Part shown: positions 1 to 8,042 of the stretch, piece by piece
Layout of the letters: each line of letters begins with the position of its first letter
Position numbering within the stretch: position 1 is the first letter of the stretch
NCBI RefSeq assembly: GCF_900116225.1
Contig: NZ_FOZZ01000003.1
Span: forward strand, 1-64,000
DNA: 64,000 nucleotides
Source: Sphingobacterium wenxiniae
Lineage (GTDB): Bacteria > Bacteroidota > Bacteroidia > Sphingobacteriales > Sphingobacteriaceae
Direction of reading: 5' to 3'
Position numbers and translations under genes: made by a program
Notes under the pieces: model-generated
What the model saw: the letters and a program-made list of their open reading frames with translations, nothing else
The model's database searches: none
Told to the model about the DNA's origin: nothing

Positions 1-84
1 CCAAACTCTTTCGCTGACACACCAAACTCTTTCGCTGACACACCAAACTCTTTCGCTGACACACCAAACTCTTTCGCTGACACG
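1..84. repeat. 21-bp direct tandem repeat, four copies, cut by the window edge
   Basis: Four head-to-tail copies of a 21-bp unit (CCAAACTCTTTCGCTGACAC plus A) start at 1, 22, 43 and 64. The copies are identical except for the last base of copy four (G instead of A). The array starts at base 1, so more copies probably lie to the left. The period is a multiple of three. On the minus strand a frame opening at an ATG at 106-104 reads through all copies (heptad CQRKSLV), but a stop-free frame is expected from such a repeat and is not evidence of a gene. Confidence 0.95.
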
Positions 85-145
85 AATAGCTTTCCTTAGC
101 GAGCATTTTACAATCATCTAATTTCCCATAATAATTCCCCATTTA

Positions 146-178
146 TTAGCAATAAACCAACAGAATAGCGTATTTTTG
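146..178 (+). promoter_or_regulatory. Bacteroidota-type promoter of asnS
   Basis: TATTTTTG at 171-178 matches the Bacteroidota -7 consensus TAnnTTTG. TTAG at 146-149 is a near match to the -33 TTG, with a 21-base spacer. Transcription would start near 185, leaving a short leader before the asnS ATG at 209. Confidence 0.5.
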
Positions 179-208
179 TGTCGCTTAACAAAGAAGCTGA
201 TTATTAGA

Positions 209-1654
209 ATGGAACATACACGTATTAAAGCATTATTATCCTCTGAAGAGTTTGGCAAGGAAGTTATTGTCAAAGGTTGGGTGAGGACTTTCCGCAATAA
301 CCAATTTATCGCTATCAACGATGGGTCGACCATCAATAATATACAAGCTGTTGTAGATTTTGAAAACACCGATGAAGCACTGCTAAAAAGAGTAACAACT
401 GGTGCTGCTATCCGCGTAAAGGGGATATTGGTAGAGTCCTTGGGCAAAGGTCAGCGCGTAGAAATCAAAGTAACGGAATTATCTATTTTAGGAGATTCAG
501 ACCCAGAGAAATTTCCGCTGCAACCGAAAAAACACAGCTTGGAATTCTTACGTGAAATCGCCCATCTACGTTTCCGTACAGGTACATTCAACGCTATATT
601 CAAAGTGCGTAACGCTTTAGCTTTTGCGGTACACAAATTCTTCAATGAAAGAGATTTTGTTTATATGCATACACCTATCATTACCGGTTCGGATGCTGAG
701 GGTGCAGGCGAAATGTTCCGTGTGACCACTCTGGATTTCGACAATCCCCCACGTACAGAATCCGGTGAAATAGATTTCAAAGAAGATTTCTTTGGCAAAT
801 CGACCAACCTCACCGTTTCAGGTCAGTTGGAGGGTGAGCTTGCTGCGATGGCTTTTGGTAATATTTATACTTTTGGACCTACATTCCGTGCTGAAAACTC
901 CAACACAACACGCCACTTGGCTGAGTTCTGGATGATTGAACCGGAAATGGCTTTTTATGAGTTGGAAGACAATATGGACTTGGCCGAAGATTTATTAAAA
1001 TATGTCATCAAATATGCTTTGGATAACTGTTCTGAAGAAATCGAGTTTTTGAAAAACAGATTATTGGAAGAAGAGAAATCCAAACCACAAAACGAGCGTT
1101 CGGAGTTAAATCTTGTGGAGAAACTGAACTTTGTGTTAGAGAACAAGTTCGAACGTGTAACCTATACGGATGCTATCGAAATCTTGAAACGCAGCAAACC
1201 CAACCAGAAGAAACAATTCAAGTACCTCATCGAAGATTGGGGCGCTGATCTACAATCTGAACACGAACGTTACCTGGTGGAAAAACATTTCAAAAAACCG
1301 GTTATCTTAACCGATTATCCACGTGAAATCAAGTCGTTCTACATGAAGCAGAACGAACCAGATGCACAAGGACGTCATACGGTACGTGCCATGGACATCT
1401 TATTCCCTGGTATCGGTGAAATGGTCGGCGGTTCACAACGTGAAGAGAGCCTCGACAAGCTTCTAACCCGTATGGCGGAAGTGGGGATTCCTGAAGAGGA
1501 AATGGACTGGTTCTTGGATACCCGTCGTTTCGGTACAGCGCCACATTCGGGATTTGGCGTAGGTTTTGAACGCTTGGTATTATTTACTACAGGCATGACA
1601 AATATTCGTGACGTTATTCCGTTCCCAAGAACACCGAAAAACGCAGAATTTTAA
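209..1654 (+). CDS. asnS: Asparaginyl-tRNA synthetase
   Basis: Charges tRNA-Asn with asparagine in the cytoplasm. The 481-residue product has the class II layout: an N-terminal OB-fold anticodon-binding domain (about residues 1-110, with [18 protein letters not shown]) and a class II catalytic core. Motif 2 lies around [15 protein letters not shown] and motif 3 is the C-terminal [23 protein letters not shown] is typical of AsnRS. The length fits bacterial AsnRS (about 465-485). The open frame extends 33 bases upstream to 176, but the ATG at 209 is preferred because homologues start near MEHTRIK and the -7 box at 171-178 would make the longer start impossible. It stands alone with its own promoter. 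Confidence 0.97.
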   Translation: MEHTRIKALLSSEEFGKEVIVKGWVRTFRNNQFIAINDGSTINNIQAVVDFENTDEALLKRVTTGAAIRVKGILVESLGKGQRVEIKVTELSILGDSDPEKFPLQPKKHSLEFLREIAHLRFRTGTFNAIFKVRNALAFAVHKFFNERDFVYMHTPIITGSDAEGAGEMFRVTTLDFDNPPRTESGEIDFKEDFFGKSTNLTVSGQLEGELAAMAFGNIYTFGPTFRAENSNTTRHLAEFWMIEPEMAFYELEDNMDLAEDLLKYVIKYALDNCSEEIEFLKNRLLEEEKSKPQNERSELNLVEKLNFVLENKFERVTYTDAIEILKRSKPNQKKQFKYLIEDWGADLQSEHERYLVEKHFKKPVILTDYPREIKSFYMKQNEPDAQGRHTVRAMDILFPGIGEMVGGSQREESLDKLLTRMAEVGIPEEEMDWFLDTRRFGTAPHSGFGVGFERLVLFTTGMTNIRDVIPFPRTPKNAEF

Positions 1655-1696
1655 TTTTATTTAGGAGTGTCCGAAATGCAATGATAAGTGCTTATT

Positions 1697-1779
1697 TGTC
1701 ATGCTGACGATAGGAAGCATCTGTTAATTATATAGCGCGTCTATAGTACTAATAGATCCCTCCTATCGTCGGGATGACA
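1697..1779. repeat. REP-like imperfect inverted repeat (copy 1)
   Basis: Arms at 1697-1722 and 1754-1779 pair at about 22 of 26 positions around a 31-base AT-rich centre. The outer part reads TGTCAT..TGACGATAGGA and its inverse. The same kind of sequence returns at 16478-16560, so this is one member of a dispersed palindromic repeat family. It fills the asnS to Sua5 gap and could fold into a long hairpin in RNA. Confidence 0.8.
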
Positions 1780-1829
1780 TACAAAAAGAATACTTACCTT
1801 TTTCGAACATCTCCATTAATACAATCGCT

Positions 1830-2450
1830 ATGTTAATCAAGATATACGAAGACAATCCGAATCCCAAAGCCATTCAACAGGCTGTGGATATCCTCAAAAA
1901 AGGTGGGGTGATCATCTACCCAACGGATACGGTGTACGGTATCGGTTGTGACATTACCCAGCAGAAGGCGATTGAGCGCGTCTGTCAAATCCGTGGATTG
2001 AAACCGGAGAAGTCCAATCTTTCGTTTATCTGCTATGATTTAACGGATATTTCCCAGTACACAAAACCTTTTGACACACCTGTTTTCCGTGTGTTGAAAA
2101 AAGCCTTACCCGGTCCTTTTACCTTTATCTTCAATGCCAGTGGTCAAGTCCCTAAGCTTTTAAGCTCTAAGAAGAAGACTGTTGGTATCCGTATTCCGGA
2201 CAATAATATTGTACGTGAAATCGTCAAGGAATTAGGCAATCCTATTGTTACGGCTTCCATCCGTGATGAAGATGAAATTATCGAATATTCAACCGATCCC
2301 GAACTCATCCACGAAAAGTACGAAGATAAAGTGGACTTAGTGATAGACGGTGGTTATGGTGACAATGTGGCTTCTACAATAGTTGATGTCACGACAGGCG
2401 ATTTTGAGATTATCCGGGAAGGAAAAGGAAATCTGGACGATTATTTATAG
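1830..2450 (+). CDS. Sua5/YciO/YrdC family threonylcarbamoyl-AMP synthase-like protein
   Basis: The 206-residue protein carries the YrdC-fold signature [12 protein letters not shown] near residue 30 and a downstream [11 protein letters not shown] segment. The family uses threonine, bicarbonate and ATP to make threonylcarbamoyl-AMP for t6A37 of ANN-decoding tRNAs. The length matches single-domain YrdC/YciO rather than long Sua5. YciO-type members have uncertain activity, so TsaC function is inferred. The last 10 bases overlap the end of the convergent SRPBCC gene. Confidence 0.88.
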   Translation: MLIKIYEDNPNPKAIQQAVDILKKGGVIIYPTDTVYGIGCDITQQKAIERVCQIRGLKPEKSNLSFICYDLTDISQYTKPFDTPVFRVLKKALPGPFTFIFNASGQVPKLLSSKKKTVGIRIPDNNIVREIVKELGNPIVTASIRDEDEIIEYSTDPELIHEKYEDKVDLVIDGGYGDNVASTIVDVTTGDFEIIREGKGNLDDYL

Positions 2451-2884
2451 GCCTCTGCGCGTTCCTTTAAAGCGTTATTGAACAGTTTAAAACCTTTGCT
2501 AGTATTCCCTTCTATCATGTTCCTAAAGAAGGGAACTAAAAGTCCACTAAAATATTCGCCTTGAATAAAACGTGTTTGGCCTTTACCTAAAGGTTCAAGT
2601 AGGAAATAGTGCTCACCATCGAAAAGCCCTTTTATCCCAAGAATTCCTCTCCATCGAATTTCCGATAAAGGTTCCAGTTTCAAAATCTTTGGTTTCATTG
2701 TTATCCCCATTCCTCCGGGTTGCTCTAATCTGACCTTCACAGATTGCCCTACTTGAGGTTGCTCAGAGAAACGTTTCACCGTTGGACTCCATTCTGGATA
2801 ACAGTCAAAATCAGACAATACTGTCCATACTTGCTCTACAGAAGCCTCAATAATTGTCTCAAATGCTATATGTACCTTTTTCAT
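2441..2884 (-). CDS. SRPBCC (START/polyketide cyclase-like) family protein
   Basis: The 147-residue protein has the N-terminal signature of the SRPBCC fold: a beta strand ([20 protein letters not shown]), then FDCYPEWSP, and later GEHYFLLEP and a C-terminal helix. Such proteins bind hydrophobic ligands in a helix-grip pocket; no substrate can be read here. The frame opens at 2932, but the ATG at 2884 fits the family start and avoids an unusual N-terminal extension. It converges with the Sua5-like gene, overlapping it by 10 bases. Confidence 0.8.
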   Translation of the reverse strand: MKKVHIAFETIIEASVEQVWTVLSDFDCYPEWSPTVKRFSEQPQVGQSVKVRLEQPGGMGITMKPKILKLEPLSEIRWRGILGIKGLFDGEHYFLLEPLGKGQTRFIQGEYFSGLLVPFFRNMIEGNTSKGFKLFNNALKERAEAYK

Positions 2885-2993
2885 ATACCAAAGGTACCTG
2901 GTAAAAACAGCGTAAAGCTTGATATAAATCAAGAATTTATTTTTACCAATCTCTTGAAAAAATACAATTAAGTACTTATTAAATATAAAGAAT

Positions 2994-3269
2994 ATGCAAA
3001 TAGCAAATTATTCAGAATTTCGTAAGCACATGAAAACTTATCTCGACAAGGTAGCTGAGGACAAAGATCAATTAATCATTCACCGAAATAATGGTAAAAG
3101 TGTTGTCATCATGAGTGTGGACACATTCAACCAAATGGATGAAACAGAATATCTTGTAAGCACCAAAGCAAATAAAGCAAGTTTGGACAAGGCAATGGAA
3201 GAATACAATCTCGGCAAGTTTGAAGAGAAGAAACTTATTGCCGCAGAGGACGAAACACCCTATGAATAG
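2994..3269 (+). CDS. yefM: Phd/YefM-type antitoxin
   Basis: The 91-residue protein has the YefM pattern: start MQIANYSEFRKHMKTYLDKV (DNA-binding N-terminus), then QLIIHRNNGKSVVIMSVDTFN, and a charged, probably disordered C-terminus that in the family wraps the toxin. It should repress its own promoter and neutralise YoeB. The stop at 3267-3269 overlaps the toxin start at 3262, the usual coupling in this family. The antitoxin is intact while its partner toxin is interrupted. Confidence 0.9.
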   Translation: MQIANYSEFRKHMKTYLDKVAEDKDQLIIHRNNGKSVVIMSVDTFNQMDETEYLVSTKANKASLDKAMEEYNLGKFEEKKLIAAEDETPYE

Positions 3270-3525
3270 TATTTCCTTTCTTCCTGAGGCTTGGAAGCAA
3301 TACAAATAGTGGGTCAACACCGATAAACAGATGCTCAAACGCCTTAATAAACTGATAGATGAGTGTACACGATCCCCCTTTGAAGGAATCGGGAAGCCTG
3401 AACCCTTAATGGGAAATTATACAGGTTGGTGGTCACGACGAATTGACCATGAGCATCGTTTAGTCTATCGGGTAAAGGATGATATTCTTATTATAGCACA
3501 ATGTCGTTTTCATTACGATGATTGA
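3262..3525 (+). pseudogene. yoeB: YoeB-family toxin interrupted by an in-frame amber codon
   Basis: Reading from the ATG at 3262 (overlapping yefM) gives MNSISFLPEAWKQYK, then TAG at 3307-3309, then WVNTDKQMLKRLNKL to the end. Both halves are in one frame and together match the length and order of YoeB, a ribosome-dependent mRNA interferase. The stop sits where the family has a residue just before a conserved Trp; a TAT or TAC codon becomes TAG by one change. Family catalytic positions survive downstream (Glu in PFEGIGKPE, Arg in HEHRLVYR, His in CRFHYDD). A shortened product could start at the ATG at 3331 but would lack the first strand and helix. Probably an inactivated toxin. Confidence 0.85.
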
Positions 3526-3534
3526 ACAGTACCA

Positions 3535-4095
3535 TCACATTTTAGCCCTTATACGGCTCAACGTTTCGGGTGTCATCCCAAGCATAGAGGCTATATATTG
3601 AAGAGGTACCTGGTTGAATAGCTCCTTGTTAGTCTTAAAATAATGTTGATACCGTTCCTCTGCCGATAAGGCTATAAAAGAAAATATACGGTCTTCCAGC
3701 ATCGAAAAACACTTGGCTATAAATCGTTTTTCTACAACATTCCAACTTGGTAGGTTTTGTTCAAATTGACGGTAGTCGATCAGTTCCAAAGTCAGAATTT
3801 TTGCATCGGTCAGCGCACGAATATTCCATCTTGAAGGCTGGTCAAAAAGAAACGAATTGAGATCTGTTATAAAGTAATTTTCTCCTCCTATCCACTGTGT
3901 AATTTCCTTATTTGCTGTCTCGGCAAACACTCTGAATATTCCGTTTTCAATAAAGCTTAACTTCGTACAGCGCTTATGTTGCTGAACAAAGAAATCACCT
4001 TTATTTAGATATTCTATCTGAAATTTGGATTGGATAAATTTGGCGTCTTCAAGGGTTGTGCCAAACAAATCGGTAAGCACATGTTGTAATTCCAT
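3535..4095 (-). CDS. Crp/Fnr-family transcriptional regulator
   Basis: The 186-residue protein has an N-terminal cyclic-nucleotide-binding-like beta-roll (about 20-120, KGDFFVQQHKRCTKLSFIENG) and a C-terminal helix-turn-helix (VPLQYIASMLGMTPETLSR) that ends abruptly after SRIRAKM, as in many Bacteroidota members. No iron-sulfur cysteines are seen, so it is not a classical Fnr. The effector and targets cannot be read. It converges with the yoeB remnant, only 9 bases apart, and starts 3 bases from the end of the dciA gene, so it may share the recF-dciA transcript. Confidence 0.85.
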   Translation of the reverse strand: MELQHVLTDLFGTTLEDAKFIQSKFQIEYLNKGDFFVQQHKRCTKLSFIENGIFRVFAETANKEITQWIGGENYFITDLNSFLFDQPSRWNIRALTDAKILTLELIDYRQFEQNLPSWNVVEKRFIAKCFSMLEDRIFSFIALSAEERYQHYFKTNKELFNQVPLQYIASMLGMTPETLSRIRAKM

Positions 4096-4097
4096 AA

Positions 4098-4412
4098 CTA
4101 TAGGATTACAAACTCTTCCACCACCACATGACCCACGTACTCATTAACGCGACCGATAATCTGTCTGCGCATCATCGCCAGCTCATTTTTAATCACAGCA
4201 GATTCAACCTTGACAAATAGTTTTTTATCTCGAATATAAATCTTTTGGGTACGGTTGGCAATAGCTTTACCAATGATTTCCGGCCAGGCATTGATAATAA
4301 AAGATTCGTCAAACTTAGAGCGTAGCCGATAAGTCTCTATCCATTTTTCGACCGCTTCTTTTATCCCGATATCATCCCGAGTCGGAATCTCATCAAATTT
4401 CTTCTTATACAT
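4098..4412 (-). CDS. dciA: DUF721/DciA-family protein
   Basis: The 104-residue protein has the DUF721 pattern: a helical start, WPEIIGKAIANRTQKIYI, then LFVKVESAVIKNELAMMRRQIIGRVN. DciA is the ancestral loader of the replicative helicase DnaB, and DUF721 genes often sit beside recF, as here. Its start overlaps the end of recF by 8 bases, indicating translational coupling. The helicase-loader role is taken from family knowledge. Confidence 0.8.
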   Translation of the reverse strand: MYKKKFDEIPTRDDIGIKEAVEKWIETYRLRSKFDESFIINAWPEIIGKAIANRTQKIYIRDKKLFVKVESAVIKNELAMMRRQIIGRVNEYVGHVVVEEFVIL

Positions 4413-5508
4413 CGACCGTACCTCCTTCTACTTCAAAAATACGAATAGGTTGGGCTATTTCATCAAAAATATGTTTGATTCTATACGCATCTGTATCACT
4501 GAGGAAAATCTGACCAAATTCATCGTCTGAAACCAACTGCATCAGTTTCTTAGTACGCTTTTCGTCCAGTTTGTCAAAGATGTCATCCAGCAACAGCAAA
4601 GGTTTATACTTCTTTTTCTCCCGCAAAAAACTGTATTGCGCCAGTTTCAATGCAATCAAGAAGGATTTCTGTTGACCTTGAGAGCCAAATTTCTTCAACG
4701 GCATCCCTTCATGTATACTGAACAGCAAATCGTCTTTATGCACTCCCTGAGACGTCCGTTCCAAGATTCGATCCTTTTCTAAGTTGGACGACAGTAATTC
4801 CATAAAATCCTGTTCCATCAACGGCGACTCATAGATCAAAGAAACGGATTCTGCTTCATCAGTAAGGAAACGGTAATAACGCTCAAATTCAGGTAAGAAT
4901 TCCTCCATGAATTGTTGCCTGCGCTGAAATATACGTTCCCCCACCTCAACCAGTTGCATATTCAACACCTCCAAAAGCCCCAAATCCAAAACTCCGGTTT
5001 GTTTAATCTGCTTAAGCAGACTGTTCCGTTGCAGGAGCACTTTGTTGTAGTTAATAAGTGTATCGAGGTAGTGGTTGTCCGTTTGAGAAATCACATTATC
5101 CATAAACTTACGCCGCTCCTCACTGCCATCGGTTACGATAATGGAATCATTGGGTGAAATCATCACTAACGGAAACTGTCCGATATGGTCGGCCAAACGT
5201 GGATAATCCTTTTTGTTCTTCTTAAATTGCTTTTTCTGATTCTTCTTTACGCTACAGGAGACCACATCCGAGATCTGTTCTCGCTCGAACTCCCCCTGCA
5301 CCATAAACCAATCCATCCCTTTCTTGATATGTTGCGAATCAATGGGGTTGAAATAAGACTTACAGAGTGCCAGATAGTGTATGGCGTCCAACATGTTCGT
5401 CTTTCCTGCTCCGTTTGGCCCTGCAAAAGCATTGACCTGCGGGAGAAAATCCAAGGAAGACTCCGTGTAGTTTTTAAAGTTGAGAACAGAAAGTTGTTTG
5501 AGCCACAT
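4405..5508 (-). CDS. recF: DNA replication and repair protein RecF
   Basis: A 367-residue SMC/ABC-type ATPase that helps load RecA at single-strand gaps. Walker A is GPNGAGKTN at residues 30-38, the signature is FGSQGQQKSFLIALKLAQ, and Walker B is PLLLLDDIFDKLD. The length is normal for RecF. The frame continues to a TTG at 5526, but the ATG at 5508 (MWLKQLSVLNFKNY) matches family starts. Coupled to dciA downstream. A 60-bp palindrome lies directly upstream and separates it from the DUF4834 gene. Confidence 0.97.
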   Translation of the reverse strand: MWLKQLSVLNFKNYTESSLDFLPQVNAFAGPNGAGKTNMLDAIHYLALCKSYFNPIDSQHIKKGMDWFMVQGEFEREQISDVVSCSVKKNQKKQFKKNKKDYPRLADHIGQFPLVMISPNDSIIVTDGSEERRKFMDNVISQTDNHYLDTLINYNKVLLQRNSLLKQIKQTGVLDLGLLEVLNMQLVEVGERIFQRRQQFMEEFLPEFERYYRFLTDEAESVSLIYESPLMEQDFMELLSSNLEKDRILERTSQGVHKDDLLFSIHEGMPLKKFGSQGQQKSFLIALKLAQYSFLREKKKYKPLLLLDDIFDKLDEKRTKKLMQLVSDDEFGQIFLSDTDAYRIKHIFDEIAQPIRIFEVEGGTVDV

Positions 5509-5525
5509 GATGAAAGGAAAAACCA

Positions 5526-5585
5526 AAATTAAAAATTAAAAAGGAGGGGCAAAAATTTTTGCCCCTCCTTTTTAATTTTTAATTT
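5526..5585. terminator. Perfect 60-bp palindrome acting as terminator
   Basis: Bases 5526-5555 are exactly complementary to 5556-5585: an A/T-rich outer part, a GC-rich GGAGGGGC/GCCCCTCC core and an A5T5 centre. On the minus strand it ends transcription of the DUF4834 gene, whose stop codon (5572-5574) lies inside the right arm. The A/T tracts on both sides make it potentially bidirectional. Confidence 0.85.
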
Positions 5586-5898
5586 CTTCAAAGTCTACAA
5601 ACTCTCCTGCGGTTTCAGTACCCTTTCGGGATCTGGATTCTTCCTGCGGAACATAATCCACACGAACCTCCCCTCCTTGCCCGGCACTTGTTTTTTGTTG
5701 TCTAAATTGAGCGAAGGGATCTCCCTGACCGTTATATTGATACTGGTATGACTGCTGACCATTATATGGTGATTGCTGTGCTTTTTTCATTATACGCTCT
5801 GTCATTTTGCGCAACGCAAAAGGCATCAGCAAACGAAAGGTATATTTAAGCGCATAGTATACGATAACAAATATTGCGATAATTTTAAGTAATTCCAT
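5572..5898 (-). CDS. DUF4834-like small membrane protein
   Basis: The 108-residue protein has one N-terminal membrane helix (MELLKIIAIFVIVYYALKYT), a basic patch (RKMTERIMKKAQQ), a Gln/Tyr-rich low-complexity stretch and an acidic C-terminus. This architecture matches DUF4834, a Bacteroidota family without known function. It is transcribed separately from recF, since its coding end is embedded in the 60-bp palindrome. Confidence 0.75.
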   Translation of the reverse strand: MELLKIIAIFVIVYYALKYTFRLLMPFALRKMTERIMKKAQQSPYNGQQSYQYQYNGQGDPFAQFRQQKTSAGQGGEVRVDYVPQEESRSRKGTETAGEFVDFEEIKN

Positions 5899-5997
5899 TC
5901 TCTTTTCTCTAACGTTTGTACCAAAGTTACAAAAAACCGAATAAATCTTCCGTCAACAAAATGTCAGCATCAGAAAGCCTTAACATTATTTAAGCTT

Positions 5998-6489
5998 TCA
6001 ATCCTGTAATTGTTTTTTAGCCTCGGTAACAGCTCTTGCCAGTTCTTCAGCTTTATGTGAGCCGATAATATAGACCAAACCTTCTCGATCTGTCAACCAT
6101 ACCGCATCTTTTCCTCCAGAATAGAAACGTATTTTTCCGTTCTTATGAAGATTATAGACCGGGTTGTTAAAAACAAAAGTACTGTAGGGCTTCAGTTCCA
6201 CCTTTACAATATTGTTCAGATCTATCTTAACCAGTTTCGAAGACCATAACCCACTTAAAGTAAGGTTACGCGTATCCACTACGGTTTTGTAATGCACCAT
6301 ATAAATCATCAATACCGAAACGATGATAACACCCACTCCAACAATAAAGAACAGCTGCTGCGAAATCAATTGATCCCAATTGAGGTAAGAGGCAATAAAA
6401 CAAAACAAAGCCAATATCAACCGAACGCTGATCCACGTCGCATCACGCCCCAAATATTGCTTTTCCTGGAAGAGATAATGTCCGCCCAT
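5998..6489 (-). CDS. Membrane protein with PH-like domain, function unknown
   Basis: The 163-residue protein has two predicted membrane helices (about 20-38 and 44-64), followed by a soluble beta-rich part of about 95 residues ending in a helix. This resembles bacterial PH-like (bPH2/YdbT-like) proteins, but that assignment is tentative and no catalytic motif is seen. Its start lies a few bases from the stop of tilS (6495), so both probably share one transcript with tilS first. Confidence 0.65.
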   Translation of the reverse strand: MGGHYLFQEKQYLGRDATWISVRLILALFCFIASYLNWDQLISQQLFFIVGVGVIIVSVLMIYMVHYKTVVDTRNLTLSGLWSSKLVKIDLNNIVKVELKPYSTFVFNNPVYNLHKNGKIRFYSGGKDAVWLTDREGLVYIIGSHKAEELARAVTEAKKQLQD

Positions 6490-6494
6490 ATTTT

Positions 6495-7832
6495 TTAATT
6501 ACAGACTAATGTAAATACTTTTTTTGTACTTTCCGTTATCTTATAGCGATTATCCAACTGATAGTTCACGATCCACAACACATCACCATTGCCATTGACC
6601 AGAATAGGGATCTGCTTTTTCTTAAAAACAGGAACTTTTTGCTGGATAAAGAAATCACTTAACTTCTTCTTGCCTTGCATACCTAACGGACAAAACGTAT
6701 CTGCTTCTTCCCAATAACGCAGAGTTAACGGAAAAATAAGTCTGTCATAATCCAGCTTGGCAACTTTTTTATCCCGAACAATCGTCAAATCTGTCGAAAC
6801 AGCACAAGAGATAGTCATTTCACCAAGATGTATATCAGTATCCGTTTCAGCAATATCTTTTCGCTGCCCGTCAGTTTCTCTCCATTTATCTCTTTTTTGT
6901 AGAAAAAGTTTATCGCGATCTACCCACAAACGGTGCGTAGCTGAATCGAATACCGTTCCAACTCCTTTCGCCTTTTGGGCTGCCAAATCTCCCAAAACCG
7001 CTTTAGAAAATCCGTATGGTCTAAATAAAGCATAAAGCAGAGGCATATCAGACAGATAAGGCATTAATGTATTCTTATTGATCGCCATCGTTCCATCGGC
7101 TTTAACATCAAAAATACGTGTACGTATGGGTTCAATAAAAGATTCCAAAAGTTGATACGATTCCTGAAAGTGGACTATATTCTCGGCTAATACTGTTTCA
7201 AAATCAGCTGTTATCTCCTTGAATTTCGGTATAATTTCCAAACGAATCTTATTGCGGGCATATCTTGTCGAAAAATTAGACTGATCGTCACGATAAGGAA
7301 TACTTTCGGACAGGACAAATTGAGCAATCTCATCAGCAGTCAAAAACAACAAAGGACGGATAATTGTACCGCGCTTGGGCAATATCCCTTGAAGTCCCTG
7401 CAATCCCGTTCCTCGAGTCAGATTCAACAAAACGGTCTCCAAATGGTCATTCCGATGCTGCGCAACAGCAATCCAAGAAATGTTGTTTGATTGACGGAGT
7501 TCCTCAAACCAAGCGTAACGCAAGTCCCTTGCTGCCATCTGTATGGAAATACCTTCCTGCCGTGCATAACTTTCCGTATCGAACCGTTTTTTCATCAATG
7601 GAAAACCCAACTGTTCAGCATAAGATTCTACCAACTGCTCATCCTTATCTGACTCCTCGCCTCGAAGCTGAAAATTACAATGTGCAACATAGCCCTTGTA
7701 GCCCAACTGCTTAAACAAAAAAGCCATCAACATAGAATCCTTCCCCCCACTTACGGTCAGCAAAATTGTGTCCGTAGGCTTAATTTGAAGCGTTCCTTCC
7801 ACGTATCTTTTGAATCTATGCAGCAAATCCAT
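6495..7832 (-). CDS. tilS: tRNA(Ile)-lysidine synthase
   Basis: The 445-residue enzyme joins lysine to C34 of tRNA-Ile(CAU), making lysidine so that the tRNA reads AUA and accepts isoleucine. The PP-loop ATP pyrophosphatase motif SGGKDS is at residues 28-33, followed by HCNFQLRGEESDKDE and the AQHRNDHLETVLLNLTRG segment. The C-terminal third carries the TilS-C domain (CPLGMQGKKKLSDFFIQQKV). Length is usual. It is divergent from the OstA-like gene. Confidence 0.95.
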   Translation of the reverse strand: MDLLHRFKRYVEGTLQIKPTDTILLTVSGGKDSMLMAFLFKQLGYKGYVAHCNFQLRGEESDKDEQLVESYAEQLGFPLMKKRFDTESYARQEGISIQMAARDLRYAWFEELRQSNNISWIAVAQHRNDHLETVLLNLTRGTGLQGLQGILPKRGTIIRPLLFLTADEIAQFVLSESIPYRDDQSNFSTRYARNKIRLEIIPKFKEITADFETVLAENIVHFQESYQLLESFIEPIRTRIFDVKADGTMAINKNTLMPYLSDMPLLYALFRPYGFSKAVLGDLAAQKAKGVGTVFDSATHRLWVDRDKLFLQKRDKWRETDGQRKDIAETDTDIHLGEMTISCAVSTDLTIVRDKKVAKLDYDRLIFPLTLRYWEEADTFCPLGMQGKKKLSDFFIQQKVPVFKKKQIPILVNGNGDVLWIVNYQLDNRYKITESTKKVFTLVCN

Positions 7833-8042
7833 GAACCAAAGTTAATAGAAGTTTTTCAATTGTCCTCTATACCGGCCGGGTATAGTCAGGACAAACGTAT
7901 CTTATTTTTATTTTAAAGTTTCTATTAAACCTATAAGGTTTTATTTCAAAAAACTACATAAATAAAAATTAAAGCCATTCCCTCTTCATTAAAAATTTTC
8001 CTTTAACAAAAATTTGCTGTTTTATTATCTATTTTTGCGCTT
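7833..8042. promoter_or_regulatory. Divergent control region between tilS and the OstA-like gene
   Basis: AT-rich 210-base gap with no ORF of its own. TATTTTTG at 8030-8037 matches the -7 consensus and lies only 5 bases before the GTG start at 8043; the nearest TTTG (8013-8016) gives an unusually short spacer of 13. A small inverted repeat, CTATACC / GGTATAG, lies at 7867-7885 close to tilS. Confidence 0.4.

Noticed and set aside
1..106. Minus-strand ORF of CQRKSLV heptads over the left tandem repeat
   Set aside because: All minus frames of the repeat are open by chance because the period is 21; no ribosome site or homologue supports a gene.
118..447. 109-codon minus-strand ORF over the start of asnS
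   Set aside because: It overlaps the promoter and coding region of asnS on the opposite strand and has no recognisable protein features.
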